The position numbers and the translations under genes were made by a program. A stretch of 64,000 bases of DNA. Source: an uncultured Bermanella sp. GTDB taxonomy: Bacteria > Pseudomonadota > Gammaproteobacteria > Pseudomonadales > Oceanobacteraceae. The stretch covers positions 1-64,000 of the forward strand of contig CAJXRF010000008.1 of NCBI GenBank assembly GCA_913058575.1. The letters are read 5' to 3'. The notes under the pieces were generated by a model, which saw nothing but the letters and a program-made list of their open reading frames with translations, did no database searches and had not been told where the DNA came from. Below, piece after piece: positions 39,161-48,915 of this stretch. Every line of letters begins with the position of its first letter. The stretch's first letter is position 1.

Positions 39161-40465
39161 ATGAGCTTTGAAATACAAAAGTTAAGCACACAAGAAGATA
39201 ACTTTAGCGCTTCTTTGGATAAACTTTTAGCGTGGGAATCTGTGTCTGATCATCAGGTTCAGCAAACAGTGTTAGATATTTTGCATCAAGTGAAAAGCCG
39301 TGGTGATGAAGCGGTTATTGAATACAGTAATCGCTTTGATCATTTGCAAGTGAATAACATTGATCAACTGGAAATTTCTCAGTCTCAATTACTTAAAGCC
39401 TTGGAAGATCTTCCTCATGATCAAAGTAAAGCGCTACTAACGGCCGCTGAACGCGTGCGTCGTTACCATGAACGTCAGCGCAGCGAATCTTGGCAGTACG
39501 AAGAAGAAGATGGCACCATGCTTGGCCAGCAAATCACTCCTATTGATCGGGTTGGAATCTACGTACCCGGCGGAAAAGCATCTTACCCATCTAGTGTGTT
39601 AATGAACGCAATACCTGCCCATGTGGCCGGTGTAAAAGAAATTATTATGGTGGTGCCCACTCCAGGTGGTGAGATTAACCAGCTAGTATTAGCCGCCGCT
39701 GCCGCGGCAGGTGTGAGTCGAGTCTTTACTATTGGTGGCGCTCAAGCCGTGGCAGCTTTGGCTTATGGTACTGAAACGATTCCTAAGGTAGATAAAATAG
39801 TTGGCCCTGGAAATATTTATGTGGCGACTGCCAAGCGTTTTGTATTTGGTGCAGTAGGCATCGATATGATCGCTGGTCCTTCTGAAATATTGGTTGTGTG
39901 TGACGGTAAAACAGATCCAGATTGGATTGCCATGGATTTGTTTAGCCAAGCAGAGCATGACGAAGATGCGCAGGCCATTCTGGTTTCTTGGGATGAGCAA
40001 TTTTTGAAAGATGTTGAAAACAGCATTAATAAGCTACTGCCCACAATGGAGCGCCAAGATATGATACGTGCTTCGTTATCGGGTCGTGGTGCGTTAATTA
40101 AAGTAAAAGATTTAGATGAAGCCATTAGTATCAGTAACCGCATTGCACCTGAACATTTGGAGTTATCAATTGAAGACCCTGTGACGGTTGCCAAGCAAAT
40201 ACGCCATGCAGGGGCGATCTTCATGGGGCGCTATACGGCAGAGGCGCTAGGGGATTATTGCGCTGGGCCTAATCACGTTTTACCCACATCTGGCACTGCG
40301 CGCTTTTCTTCTCCATTAGGAGTGTATGACTTCCAAAAGCGCAGCTCACTGATCATGTGTAGTAGTGATGGGGCTTCAGAATTAGGTAAAGTGGCATCTG
40401 TGTTAGCGCGAGGTGAATCGCTCACCGCGCACGCCCGCAGCGCTGAATATCGAATTAAAGACTAG
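39161..40465 (+). CDS. hisD: Histidinol dehydrogenase HisD
   Basis: Zinc enzyme that makes the last two oxidations from L-histidinol to histidine. 434 residues with [23 protein letters not shown] and [14 protein letters not shown], which contain the conserved nucleotide- and zinc-binding residues, and a C-terminal [18 protein letters not shown]-like segment (here [18 protein letters not shown]). In operon with hisG. Confidence 0.97.
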   Translation: MSFEIQKLSTQEDNFSASLDKLLAWESVSDHQVQQTVLDILHQVKSRGDEAVIEYSNRFDHLQVNNIDQLEISQSQLLKALEDLPHDQSKALLTAAERVRRYHERQRSESWQYEEEDGTMLGQQITPIDRVGIYVPGGKASYPSSVLMNAIPAHVAGVKEIIMVVPTPGGEINQLVLAAAAAAGVSRVFTIGGAQAVAALAYGTETIPKVDKIVGPGNIYVATAKRFVFGAVGIDMIAGPSEILVVCDGKTDPDWIAMDLFSQAEHDEDAQAILVSWDEQFLKDVENSINKLLPTMERQDMIRASLSGRGALIKVKDLDEAISISNRIAPEHLELSIEDPVTVAKQIRHAGAIFMGRYTAEALGDYCAGPNHVLPTSGTARFSSPLGVYDFQKRSSLIMCSSDGASELGKVASVLARGESLTAHARSAEYRIKD

Positions 40466-40488
40466 TCGTTGTGTAGAAACGCTAAAAT

Positions 40489-40524
40489 AAAACCCTAAAA
40501 CCGTGACTGGTTTTAGGGTTTTTA
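40489..40524 (+). terminator. Intrinsic terminator after hisD
   Basis: AAAACCCTAAAACC pairs with GGTTTTAGGGTTTT across a 6-nt loop and is followed by T residues. It separates hisGD from hisC, which therefore likely has its own promoter in the A/T-rich 40,560-40,670 stretch. Confidence 0.9.
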
Positions 40525-40670
40525 TGTATTGGATGTACTGAATATCGTGCAGCCCAAGAAAAATAATTGCGTCATGCATTATTTTCATTTTCCATTCTTC
40601 AAGATGGATATGACATAGAGTGATAATACTCTGACTTTAAAAATATATTTATTAAGTAAAGGTTTACAAG

Positions 40671-41759
40671 ATGAGCCGCGTTAAAAAACTCGTTCGCCAA
40701 GAAATTCAAGATCTATCTGCGTACCCTGTGCCTAATTCTGAAGGCATGACTAAGCTTGATGCAATGGAAAATCCTTATACTTGGCCTGCGGTCGCGAAAG
40801 AAGCATGGGCGGAGATGTTAAAAACACTTCCCATTAATCGATACCCTGACCCACAAGCGCAACATGTGAAAAATGAGTTACGTGAAGTCATGGGTGTGGG
40901 TGACGACTTTGATATTTTATTGGGTAATGGCAGCGATGAGCTTATTCAATTGTTAGCTATGGCTTTGGCTAAGCCTGGTGCCACTATATTAGCTCCAGAG
41001 CCTGGCTTTGTGATGTATAAAATGATCGCCACTTTTTGTGGAATGAATTATGTGGGGGTGCCGTTGACTGCTGACTTTGAATTAGATGAAAGTGCCATGT
41101 TGGCAGCGATAAAAGAGCATCAACCGGAACTGATTTTTTTAGCTCAGCCAAACAACCCCACTGGGAATTTGTGGTCACAACAGAGCATAGATAAAATAAT
41201 CGAATTGGCCAGTGGCGTTGTGGTAATTGACGAAGCCTACACCGCTTTTACCGATGCAGACTATCTTGATCTTTTAGAAAAACACGAGCATGTATTAATC
41301 ATGCGCACGCTCTCAAAAGTCGGTTTGGCTGGTTTACGCTTAGGGTTATTAGTGGGAAGAAGTGAATGGCTAAATGAGTTAGAAAAAATCCGTTTACCTT
41401 ATAATATTAATATCTTAACTCAAGCCAGCGCGTTATTTGCACTTGAGCACTACGACATGCTTCTTGTTCAAACTGAGCAAATTCGAGTGGATCGATTATT
41501 ATTAATGAGAGATCTAGATTCTGTAAAAGGTTTAGAAGTATTTCCAAGTGAAGCGAACTTTGTATTGGTTCGTACACCGGCTAATATGGCCAGAAATTGG
41601 TTTGAAGAATTAAAACAAAAAAACATTCTTATTAAGTGTCTTGATGGTGGCCACGAACTACTAAAAGATTGTTTGCGAATTACGGTTGGAACAACAGATC
41701 AAAACGATCAGCTGGTATCAGCCTTAGCTGAAATATCATTGTCGGGTTCTGTTCATTAA
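40671..41759 (+). CDS. hisC: Histidinol-phosphate aminotransferase HisC
   Basis: PLP-dependent class I/II aminotransferase converting imidazole acetol phosphate to histidinol phosphate. 362 residues with LLGNGSDELI, QPNNPTG (159-165), VVIDEAY and the PLP-binding Lys216 in RTLSKVGLAGLRLG. Other aromatic substrates are possible for this family, but its place after hisGD supports the histidine role. Confidence 0.95.
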   Translation: MSRVKKLVRQEIQDLSAYPVPNSEGMTKLDAMENPYTWPAVAKEAWAEMLKTLPINRYPDPQAQHVKNELREVMGVGDDFDILLGNGSDELIQLLAMALAKPGATILAPEPGFVMYKMIATFCGMNYVGVPLTADFELDESAMLAAIKEHQPELIFLAQPNNPTGNLWSQQSIDKIIELASGVVVIDEAYTAFTDADYLDLLEKHEHVLIMRTLSKVGLAGLRLGLLVGRSEWLNELEKIRLPYNINILTQASALFALEHYDMLLVQTEQIRVDRLLLMRDLDSVKGLEVFPSEANFVLVRTPANMARNWFEELKQKNILIKCLDGGHELLKDCLRITVGTTDQNDQLVSALAEISLSGSVH

Positions 41760-41767
41760 AGCGGGTA

Positions 41768-42097
41768 ATGATCATGAATGAAGAAGCGATTTATCAACTG
41801 GCAGATATTGCAGGCGCTGCACAAACTAAAATTCAACAGAATTTTAAAAGTGTCGATCCTATCGTGGGGATCAGTCGTCACATGCGAAAATCAGGTTTTC
41901 CAATTGATGCCATGATGATTGACTGTTTAACCACAGGTAAGCGAATACTGATACTCATCAACGACGATAAGCCCGATGAAGTGTCGTATCAGTTTGGATA
42001 TAAAGACAAAGATCCGGCTCTAGAATTTGACGAGTTACCTATTAAGGATATAACGGAAGAAAAAATCTATAACTGGATTAAGCAATACTTTACCTAA
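41768..42097 (+). CDS. Unrecognised 109-residue protein downstream of hisC
   Basis: I do not recognise a family. The protein is soluble, acidic and without signal peptide or membrane segment. It has a helical start (EEAIYQLADIAGAAQTKIQQNF), a middle part with two hydrophobic strands (MMIDCLTTGKRILILINDD) and an acidic C-terminus ending in NWIKQYFT. It starts 8 nt after hisC, probably co-transcribed, and ends at a strong terminator, which supports that it is real. ATG 41768 and ATG 41774 are both possible starts. Confidence 0.7.
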   Translation: MIMNEEAIYQLADIAGAAQTKIQQNFKSVDPIVGISRHMRKSGFPIDAMMIDCLTTGKRILILINDDKPDEVSYQFGYKDKDPALEFDELPIKDITEEKIYNWIKQYFT

Positions 42098-42135
42098 AGT
42101 ATTTAAGTTGGCTGGATGAATTATCGTTTAGTGAC

Positions 42136-42170
42136 AAATAAAAAGGCGATCAGTGATCGCCTTTTTATTT
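42136..42170. terminator. Bidirectional terminator between the 109-residue gene and puuE
   Basis: Perfect 17-nt arms AAATAAAAAGGCGATCA and TGATCGCCTTTTTATTT around one G, with T and A runs that serve both convergent genes. Confidence 0.92.
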
Positions 42171-42214
42171 GTCTGCCAGTAAGCCTAAGCTTAATGGCTA
42201 TTTATTTATAAAAT

Positions 42215-43117
42215 TTATTTGGCAGGGTGGTTTTCTGCCCAGTGCTTAGCGATGTCTTCGCGACGACAAACCCACACGTCTTCGTGTTGCTGGACGTAAT
42301 CTAAAAAGCGCATCAGGGATGCAGCACGACCAGGTCGACCCACCAAACGGCAATGTAAGCCAACGCTCATCATTTTAGGGGCATCGTTGCCTTCGGCATA
42401 CAACACATCAAAACTGTCTTTAAGGTAATTAAAGAATTGATCACCACTGTTAAAGCCTTGTGGAGAGGCAAATCGCATGTCATTCGCATCTAGTGTATAA
42501 GGCACCACTAAGTGGTCTTTGTTGCCGTCTTTTTCCCAATATGGAAGATCGTCTGCGTAGGAATCGGCATCGTATAGAAGCTTGCCAGTTTCACGAATGA
42601 GCTTCACTGTATTTGGGCTAGTACGACCCGTGTACCAGCCTGCCGGTAAGGAGCCTGTGACACGTTCATGAATTTCTAGTGCTTGCTTAATATGCTCACG
42701 TTCAACTTCTTCAGGTACGTATTGATAGTTAATCCAACGCAAGCCGTGGCAAGCAATCTCCCAGTCTGCCTTAAGCATAGCTTCGACCACGTCAGGGTTA
42801 CGCTCTAATGCCATTGCCACACCAAATACGGTGACTGGCATGTTACGTTCAGTGAACATGCGATGTAGGCGCCAGAAGCCAGCACGACTACCATATTCAT
42901 ATATCGATTCCATACTCATATGACGAACCCCTTCAAGGGCTTGAGCACCAACTATTTCTGATAGGAAAGCTTCAGATGCCTCATCACCATGAAGCACGCA
43001 ATTTTCACCGCCTTCTTCGTAGTTAATAACAAACTGTACCGCTACTTTGGCCTTATTAGGCCACTCAACTTTAGGGGCGTTTTGGCCGTAGCCAATCATG
43101 TCGCGAGGGTAGGTCAT
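42215..43117 (-). CDS. puuE: PuuE-type allantoinase / polysaccharide-deacetylase-fold protein
   Basis: NodB-fold protein of about 300 residues that closely resembles PuuE, the cofactor-independent allantoinase of purine degradation (allantoin to allantoate). Recognisable parts are TYPRDMIGYG at the N-terminus, AVQFVINYEEGGE, SRAGFWRLHR, EIACHGLRWINY and GWYTGRTSPNT. I prefer ATG 43117, since AGGA lies 8 nt upstream. ATG 43126 is also in frame but has its purine stretch too close. No other urate or allantoin gene is nearby, so its pathway context here is unknown. Deacetylase activity on another substrate is the alternative. Confidence 0.8.
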   Translation of the reverse strand: MTYPRDMIGYGQNAPKVEWPNKAKVAVQFVINYEEGGENCVLHGDEASEAFLSEIVGAQALEGVRHMSMESIYEYGSRAGFWRLHRMFTERNMPVTVFGVAMALERNPDVVEAMLKADWEIACHGLRWINYQYVPEEVEREHIKQALEIHERVTGSLPAGWYTGRTSPNTVKLIRETGKLLYDADSYADDLPYWEKDGNKDHLVVPYTLDANDMRFASPQGFNSGDQFFNYLKDSFDVLYAEGNDAPKMMSVGLHCRLVGRPGRAASLMRFLDYVQQHEDVWVCRREDIAKHWAENHPAK

Positions 43118-43419
43118 ATGCTGCATCCTGAGAGTGAATGACTGAATACTAACGAAAAAGTCAAAACCTGACCAGTTGGTTATGATTTAAATAGGGTAAA
43201 TTCATTTCGCTTTATGAGTATGGCGGGCTTTAAGAGGATTTGCCATGTGCTAAAGAGTCTTATTTTAGGTGTTTTTAGCGGTGTTAAAGAACGGCTTGGT
43301 AGAGCGAACACCTTGGAGGGGAAGGGCTTGGCTGGTATAGTGAAGCCCATTTTTTATGCTCATGGTTACTGCACATCAATGAATAATAGCGCAGTAAGAT
43401 TAAACCTAAGGATGTTGTT

Positions 43420-44451
43420 ATGGATATGAAGCAGGCCCTGAATGCAGTGGTGGCTCAGCAAGATTTAACCGAACAGCAAATGTCTGCTGTGATGGAGCAA
43501 ATCATGACAGGCCAAGCCACTGATGCTCAAATAGGCGGTTTTTTAGTGGCCCTTCGCATGAAAGGGGAGTCCATTGATGAAATTACTGGTGCTGCTCGAG
43601 TGATGCGCCGATTGGCATCTAAGGTTGAGATTAATACTGAGAACGTTGTGGATACCTGCGGTACAGGCGGCGATGGCGCTAACATATTTAATGTATCAAC
43701 GGCAGCGGCCTTTGTGGTGGCGGCATCTGGTGGCAAAGTAGCCAAACATGGTAACCGTAGCGTGTCGTCCACTACGGGCAGTGCTGATGTGCTTGAAGCG
43801 GCAGGCGTTAATTTGAGCCTAACTGCAGAACAGGTAGCTCGCGCTGTTGAAGAGATAGGCGTGGGCTTTATTTTTGCGCCAGCTCATCACAGTGCCATGA
43901 AGCACGCCATCGGCCCCCGTAAAGAGTTGGCCATGCGCACTATTTTTAACATGCTAGGCCCTATTACCAACCCAGCCTCTGTGCCTAATCAGGTCATTGG
44001 GGTATTCAATGGTGATTTATGTTTGCCTATTGCAAAAGTGCTGAAGCGCTTGGGCTCTAACCATGTATTGGTGGTTCATGCGCAAGATGGTCTTGATGAA
44101 ATTAGCTTGGCCAGTAAAACTCGCGTAGCGGAATTAAAAGACGGTGTGGTGGAAGAATATTATATTGAGCCTGAAGATTTTGGCATTGCTAGCCAAAGCT
44201 TAATTGGTTTATCAGTGAATGGTGCTGAACAAAGTTTAGCGCTTATTAAAGATGCACTGGGAAAGCGGGAAACAGACAACGGTAAAAAGGCAGCAGATTT
44301 AATTGCGTTAAATGCAGGGGCTGCCATTTATGCCTCTAATGCAGCCCAAACTCTAGCTGAAGGTGTTGCCATGGCCGAAGATGCTGTAAGCACCGGCTTA
44401 GCCCTAGAGAAATTAAATGAATTAGCGGCTTTTTCCCAAGTGTTTTCCTAG
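43420..44451 (+). CDS. trpD: Anthranilate phosphoribosyltransferase TrpD
   Basis: Second step of tryptophan synthesis, anthranilate + PRPP. 343 residues with the PRPP loop [33 protein letters not shown] and the [19 protein letters not shown] segment. AAGGA at 43408-43412, 7 nt before ATG 43420, supports this start. In Pseudomonas trpG precedes it; here the upstream 290 nt hold no trpG. Confidence 0.96.
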   Translation: MDMKQALNAVVAQQDLTEQQMSAVMEQIMTGQATDAQIGGFLVALRMKGESIDEITGAARVMRRLASKVEINTENVVDTCGTGGDGANIFNVSTAAAFVVAASGGKVAKHGNRSVSSTTGSADVLEAAGVNLSLTAEQVARAVEEIGVGFIFAPAHHSAMKHAIGPRKELAMRTIFNMLGPITNPASVPNQVIGVFNGDLCLPIAKVLKRLGSNHVLVVHAQDGLDEISLASKTRVAELKDGVVEEYYIEPEDFGIASQSLIGLSVNGAEQSLALIKDALGKRETDNGKKAADLIALNAGAAIYASNAAQTLAEGVAMAEDAVSTGLALEKLNELAAFSQVFS

Positions 44452-44514
44452 AAAAACATTAAGAAAGCTCTGCATAATTTATGAAAGTCATACGAATTTA
44501 AGAAAAGTATACAA

Positions 44515-45315
44515 ATGAACACACCGACGATTTTAAAAAAAATCATTGATCGTAAATGGCAAGAAGTAGCCGAGCGTTCAGCTGCGGTATCAATTGCTCA
44601 ATTGCAATCTCAAGCTAAAGCGCAAGATGCTTGTCGAGGCTTTAAGAGAGCGCTTGAAGATAAAATTACCGCAGGTCATGCAGCGGTGATTTCAGAAATC
44701 AAGAAAGCGTCTCCTAGCAAGGGTATTTTACGTGAAAACTTTGTACCCAGTGAAATTGCCATATCTTACGAAAAAGCCGGAGCCGCGTGCTTGTCGGTTT
44801 TAACCGATGTAGATTTTTTCCAAGGGCATGATACGTATTTGCAGCAAGCTCGCGCCGCTTGCTCGCTACCTGTGCTGCGCAAAGACTTTATGGTTGACCC
44901 GTATCAAATTGTAGAGGCTCGTACCTTAGGCGCTGATTGCATTTTATTGATTGTCTCTGCTCTTGAAGATGGGCAAATGAAAGAATTAGATGATTGTGCC
45001 CGCGAATTAGGCATGGATGTGTTGGTTGAGATTCATGATGAAGTGGAATTTGAACGCGCCCTTACTTTACCTTCACCTTTGTTAGGTATTAATAATCGAA
45101 ATTTACATACCTTTGATGTGACGCTAGACACCACGTTCAATTTGTTAGACCGCATTCCAAAAGATACCTTACTGGTGACTGAGAGCGGTATAATGGGAAT
45201 AGAGGATGTTGAATTAATGCGTGAACGCAATGTTCATGGGTTTTTAGTGGGAGAAATTTTTATGCGAGCCGATGATCCTGGCGCTCAGTTAAAAGAGCTT
45301 TTTTTCAAAGGTTAG
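44515..45315 (+). CDS. trpC: Indole-3-glycerol phosphate synthase TrpC
   Basis: TIM-barrel enzyme making indole-3-glycerol phosphate. 266 residues with [40 protein letters not shown] and VTESGI, which hold the catalytic Lys/Glu residues. Monofunctional, not fused to TrpF. It follows trpD after 63 nt. Confidence 0.96.
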   Translation: MNTPTILKKIIDRKWQEVAERSAAVSIAQLQSQAKAQDACRGFKRALEDKITAGHAAVISEIKKASPSKGILRENFVPSEIAISYEKAGAACLSVLTDVDFFQGHDTYLQQARAACSLPVLRKDFMVDPYQIVEARTLGADCILLIVSALEDGQMKELDDCARELGMDVLVEIHDEVEFERALTLPSPLLGINNRNLHTFDVTLDTTFNLLDRIPKDTLLVTESGIMGIEDVELMRERNVHGFLVGEIFMRADDPGAQLKELFFKG

Positions 45316-45330
45316 TATTTAATGAAAAAT

Positions 45331-45354
45331 GCTCTAAACAGTTAGAGCGTTTTT
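45331..45354. terminator. Terminator between trpC and the HD-GYP gene
   Basis: GCTCTAA (45331-45337) and TTAGAGC (45342-45348) with a 4-nt loop are flanked by AAAAAT on the left and GTTTTTA on the right. It suits both convergent transcripts. Confidence 0.8.
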
Positions 45355-45385
45355 ACTTCCGCCTTGTGTGTTTTTCACACTATAT

Positions 45386-46915
45386 TTATTCAGGAAAGGC
45401 ATCACGAATCGCTAAAAAGTCATCTAAGTTTTCATGGAGTATTTCCACTAGCTTAGGGTCAAACTGCTTGCCTTTTTGTTTGTTGATTTCATTTAAAATT
45501 TCTTTCATGGGCCAAGGTTCTTTGTAACAACGCTTGCAGCCTAAAGCATCAAACACGTCGGCTAATGCAGTAATTCTGCCTGCTATATGTATGTCTTCAC
45601 CTTTTAAGTTTTTAGGATACCCCCCGCCTTGCCAGTGCTCGTGATGTTGTGCAGCAATGATGCTGCCCATTTTTAAAACTTGGTTATTTATATTGGGTAA
45701 CATGTCTGCGCCTAGCTGAGCATGGGTTTTCATAATCTCCCATTCTTCAGGTTCAAACTTCCCAGGCTTTTTAAGAATTCTATCTGGGATGCCAATCTTG
45801 CCCACATCATGAAGGGGGCTTGCCAATTTAATTAAGTCCGCCTCTTGGGTGCTTAAGCCGTATTTCAAGGCAAACACATGGCTGAATAAAGCAACCCTTT
45901 TCACATGGCTTCCTGTTTCCTTAGAGCGCTGCTCTACCGCTTCCCCTAATATGTACGCCAATTCTTTTTGGCTGCCCAATACTTCATCTTTAAGTAAAAG
46001 GTTTTCATAAGTGACGGCAACATTACTGGCGTAAATATCCAGTAATTGCCTGTCGACATCATTGAGTTGGTTATCAATGGATACATACAATAGGTTTTCG
46101 CCACCATAGCTGGTGGAAAAATATCCAGTGTAGGAATCCTTTTCAATAAAAGAACTTTTTTCTTTTAATGCTTTTTCAAAAGCGGCTTTTACCAATACTG
46201 GAAGTTCGTCGCGATGCTTGGTTTGAAATTCTTCCATGTCACCAGATGCCGCCAACACGGTAAAATTGTCAGACTCCTCAAGGTCGTCGTTTAAACTGGT
46301 GCAATAGAATATGGCGCCATTCAAATGTAGAAGCGTGCAAATTTGTCTCAATACAGCAGAGGCAAACACTGAAAGCGAACTGGCTTCAAATATTTCAGTG
46401 GAGGCTAAAATGACTTGCTCCAGACTGCGTCTGTGTTGGTCAAGCACGCATATGTCTCGGTAAGAACGTAAGGCCGCATATAATAAGGTGAGCAGTTTAT
46501 TGCTGGTAAGCTCTGTTTTATCCTTGTAGTCATCAATATCGTACTCAAGAATAACTTCTTCTTCTGGGGCCTGACCGGGTTGGCCGGTGCGTAGCACCAA
46601 GCGGGTATAGTGATTTTGTAATTCAGAGCGAATATAGCGCACCAGTTCTAAGCCTGCGTCGTCGGTTTCCATGACCACATCAATGATGGCAAGTGCAATA
46701 TCGTCTTCTTGGTCTATGATTTCTCTGGCTTGCTTAGCGCTGTAGGCATTGCTGACCTTTAATGCGCGGCCATCAAATAGAAAGTCACGCAGAACCATTT
46801 CGGTAACCTGATGAACGCCTTTCTCATCATCCACCAGAAGGATGTGCCAATAAGCATTGCTTTGGCTTACCTCTAGGACTTCTTCCGGCTCATCCGCAAA
46901 TATCGACTCTTCCAT
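45386..46915 (-). CDS. Response regulator with DUF3369 and HD-GYP domains (c-di-GMP phosphodiesterase)
   Basis: 509 residues in three parts: a receiver domain (about 24-150) with phosphoacceptor Asp79 (LAIIDVVM), a DUF3369 middle domain (about 165-310, GAF-like) and an HD-GYP domain (about 320-500). The last has HD at 369-370 (SPLHDVGKIGIPD) and the GYP signature HHEHWQGGGYP at 424-434. The metal-binding residues are all present, so hydrolysis of c-di-GMP is predicted. No partner kinase is adjacent; the RetS-like kinase lies 4 kb away. The gene sits between trpC and vfr, which are adjacent in Pseudomonas. Confidence 0.9.
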   Translation of the reverse strand: MEESIFADEPEEVLEVSQSNAYWHILLVDDEKGVHQVTEMVLRDFLFDGRALKVSNAYSAKQAREIIDQEDDIALAIIDVVMETDDAGLELVRYIRSELQNHYTRLVLRTGQPGQAPEEEVILEYDIDDYKDKTELTSNKLLTLLYAALRSYRDICVLDQHRRSLEQVILASTEIFEASSLSVFASAVLRQICTLLHLNGAIFYCTSLNDDLEESDNFTVLAASGDMEEFQTKHRDELPVLVKAAFEKALKEKSSFIEKDSYTGYFSTSYGGENLLYVSIDNQLNDVDRQLLDIYASNVAVTYENLLLKDEVLGSQKELAYILGEAVEQRSKETGSHVKRVALFSHVFALKYGLSTQEADLIKLASPLHDVGKIGIPDRILKKPGKFEPEEWEIMKTHAQLGADMLPNINNQVLKMGSIIAAQHHEHWQGGGYPKNLKGEDIHIAGRITALADVFDALGCKRCYKEPWPMKEILNEINKQKGKQFDPKLVEILHENLDDFLAIRDAFPE

Positions 46916-47095
46916 AACCCTGCCAGCAACATGACAACCTATTTGAGTATAGACGTAATAACGGTTCTGGCAGGTTAGATTTATTGTTATTTAAAACAAT
47001 ATTTCTAATTAATTTGGATATATACAGTCACGTATTGCTTGAAGGAATAGATCGAATATTTTGAATGAAGAGAGTCTAACATAGGATAAAAATCT
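46916..47095. other. Spacer upstream of the HD-GYP gene
   Basis: About 180 A/T-rich nucleotides between the HD-GYP start and the vfr terminator. I see no gene; it presumably holds the HD-GYP promoter. Confidence 0.4.
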
Positions 47096-47113
47096 AGGGC
47101 CAAAATTGGCCCT
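47096..47113 (-). terminator. Terminator of vfr
   Basis: AGGGCCAA and TTGGCCCT form an 8-bp stem. On the - strand it is followed by AGATTTTTATCC, a U-rich tail. Confidence 0.75.
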
Positions 47114-47136
47114 GAAGGATTTTCAACTATTTTAAG

Positions 47137-47808
47137 CTAGTTTGTTTCACTTCGACTTGGCAGTCTGGCTGTATTACGCGCGCCTAATACCACCATGGTT
47201 TTGCCTTTAACATCCACTAAGCCTTGTTCTTCAAGGACTTTCAGTACGCGGCCTACCATTTCACGAGAGCAACCTACGATACGGCCAATTTCTTGGCGAG
47301 TGATCTTAATTTGCATGCCATCTGGGTGAGTCATTGCATCAGGTTCTTGGCTTAAATCCAGTAACGTTCGAGCCACACGGCCGGTTACGTCAAGGAAGGC
47401 CAAATCGCCCACTTTACGAGTGGTTTTACGCAATCGGCTCGCCATTTGTTCGCCGATAAAGTAAAGAATCCGAGGGTCTTGAGAGCTAATATCGCGAAAT
47501 TTACTGTAGCTAATTTCGGCTACTTCGCATTCAAGCTTAGCTTTAACCCAAGCAGAACGAGGGCTCATTTCATCAAATAAGCCCATCTCACCAAAGAAGT
47601 CTCCTTCATTTAAGTAAGCCATGATCATCTCTCGACCATCATCGTCTTCGATGATAACCGTTACAGAACCTTTTATTATGTAAAATAACGAATCGCTTTT
47701 ATCCCCAGCATATATGATGGTGCTGCGAGCAGGATAACGATGGCGGTGACATTGAGATAAAAAGAAATCCAAATGCTTGTGTTTATCTGCCCTTAACCCT
47801 GTATTCAT
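47137..47808 (-). CDS. vfr: Vfr/CRP-family cAMP-responsive transcription regulator
   Basis: 223 residues, strongly like Vfr and Escherichia CRP. It has a cyclic-nucleotide domain with [15 protein letters not shown] (73-87, containing the cAMP-contacting Glu and Arg-Ser), Thr129-Thr130 in the C-helix where CRP has Thr-Ser, and an [23 protein letters not shown] at 169-188. In Pseudomonas Vfr controls virulence, type IV pili and quorum sensing. Its neighbours trpC and osmC are the same as there. It has an N-terminal region a few residues longer than CRP. Confidence 0.95.
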   Translation of the reverse strand: MNTGLRADKHKHLDFFLSQCHRHRYPARSTIIYAGDKSDSLFYIIKGSVTVIIEDDDGREMIMAYLNEGDFFGEMGLFDEMSPRSAWVKAKLECEVAEISYSKFRDISSQDPRILYFIGEQMASRLRKTTRKVGDLAFLDVTGRVARTLLDLSQEPDAMTHPDGMQIKITRQEIGRIVGCSREMVGRVLKVLEEQGLVDVKGKTMVVLGARNTARLPSRSETN

Positions 47809-48218
47809 AATGTAAACCTAAACATCAAACCTTGAATTCATTAGTATTTATAGCACCTAAGCACTTAGCAGACCAATTATGCACAGATTGCACTAAATAG
47901 GTGAGCGGCGTTTGGACGAATGGCTCAAAATATCGGGTGAAAACCAAAAATATGGGAACTGTGTCGTACTTGCACCCATGGGTCTAAGGGCTTGCTTACA
48001 TAAAGTTACAATAAACACCCCTTTCTATAGAGTAAAGCCTAGTCATTTTTCGCCTCAATGCCACCTTAATTATAAATGACAGCCTTCTTAATTAAGGGTC
48101 ACTTTAGTAACAATTCTAATTCCTTGCGTAAAGCCTTGGCCAAATGGCTTCGGTCTGATTGTGGGTTTGTGGTAATCTAGCCTCCTTTTAAATTAGTAGT
48201 CATTTTCAGAGTAATAAC
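47809..48218. promoter_or_regulatory. Divergent intergenic region between vfr and osmC
   Basis: 410 nt without a gene. It must hold the promoters of vfr (-) and the OsmC gene (+). I looked for TGTGA-N6-TCACA CRP boxes and found no convincing one, and I see no long hairpin. Confidence 0.4.
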
Positions 48219-48653
48219 ATGAAAGCACGTATTAAATGGGTTCAAGACGCCATGTTTTTAGGGGAGTCGGGTAGCGGTCACTCGGTGGTAATGGATGGTC
48301 CTGAGGATCATGGTGGTCGTAATTTAGGCGTGCGCCCCATGGAAATGTTGTTAATGGGGCTGGGTGGTTGCAGCAGCTTTGATGTCATGAGCATCCTAAA
48401 AAAATCTCGCCAAAACGTAGTGGATTGCGTTGCTGAATTAGATGCCGAGCGTGCGGATGCCGTGCCGAGCGTATTTACTAAAATTCATATGCACTTTGTG
48501 GTGAAGGGTTATAACTTAAAAGAAGCTCAAGTGAAGAGAGCGGTTTCACTATCGGCAGAAAAGTACTGCTCGGCTAGCCTAATGCTGGAAAAGGGTGGTG
48601 TTGAAATTACTCATGACTACGAAATACTAGAACTGACTGATACACAGGCCTAA
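48219..48653 (+). CDS. OsmC/YhfA-family protein
   Basis: 144-residue OsmC-fold protein of the YhfA type. MDGPEDHGGRNLGVRPMEML and GGCSSFDVMSILKK bear the first conserved Cys, and KYCSASLMLEKGGVEI the second, the pair used in peroxide reduction by OsmC/Ohr proteins. The vfr-osmC-speD order is that of Pseudomonas. Whether it acts as a peroxidase is not known from sequence. Confidence 0.9.
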   Translation: MKARIKWVQDAMFLGESGSGHSVVMDGPEDHGGRNLGVRPMEMLLMGLGGCSSFDVMSILKKSRQNVVDCVAELDAERADAVPSVFTKIHMHFVVKGYNLKEAQVKRAVSLSAEKYCSASLMLEKGGVEITHDYEILELTDTQA

Positions 48654-48665
48654 TAGTTAAGGCAG

Positions 48666-48686
48666 GGGGCTTTTTGGCCCCTTCTA
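48666..48686 (+). terminator. Weak terminator-like hairpin after osmC
   Basis: GGGGC-TTTTTG-GCCCC followed by TTCT. Only a 5-bp stem, so tentative. Confidence 0.4.
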
Positions 48687-48915
48687 CTAAAGACTCTTCC
48701 GACGCTTTGTGACTTCTTTGTGTTTTAGCTTTCCCTTTTAAAAATTATTCTAAAAACTGGAGAATTGAACAAAATAAACCTATGTTCAATGGGTCAAGCT
48801 AGGCATAATTGCGCGGCCCAAAAGGCGGTGATTTTTTGGACATCTTTTGTATGTTTTTGGAAATGTAACCTGTTAATGATGCAGATGTTATTTTCTATTT
48901 TTGTGAGGCTGAGAG

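Noticed and set aside
43214-43429. A 71-codon frame before trpD
   Set aside because: No family resemblance and no good ribosome binding site; it overlaps the trpD start in another frame. It is also not a Trp-rich leader peptide.
47809-48218. CRP/Vfr autoregulatory site upstream of vfr
   Set aside because: No TGTGA-N6-TCACA or close variant was found by eye in the divergent region.
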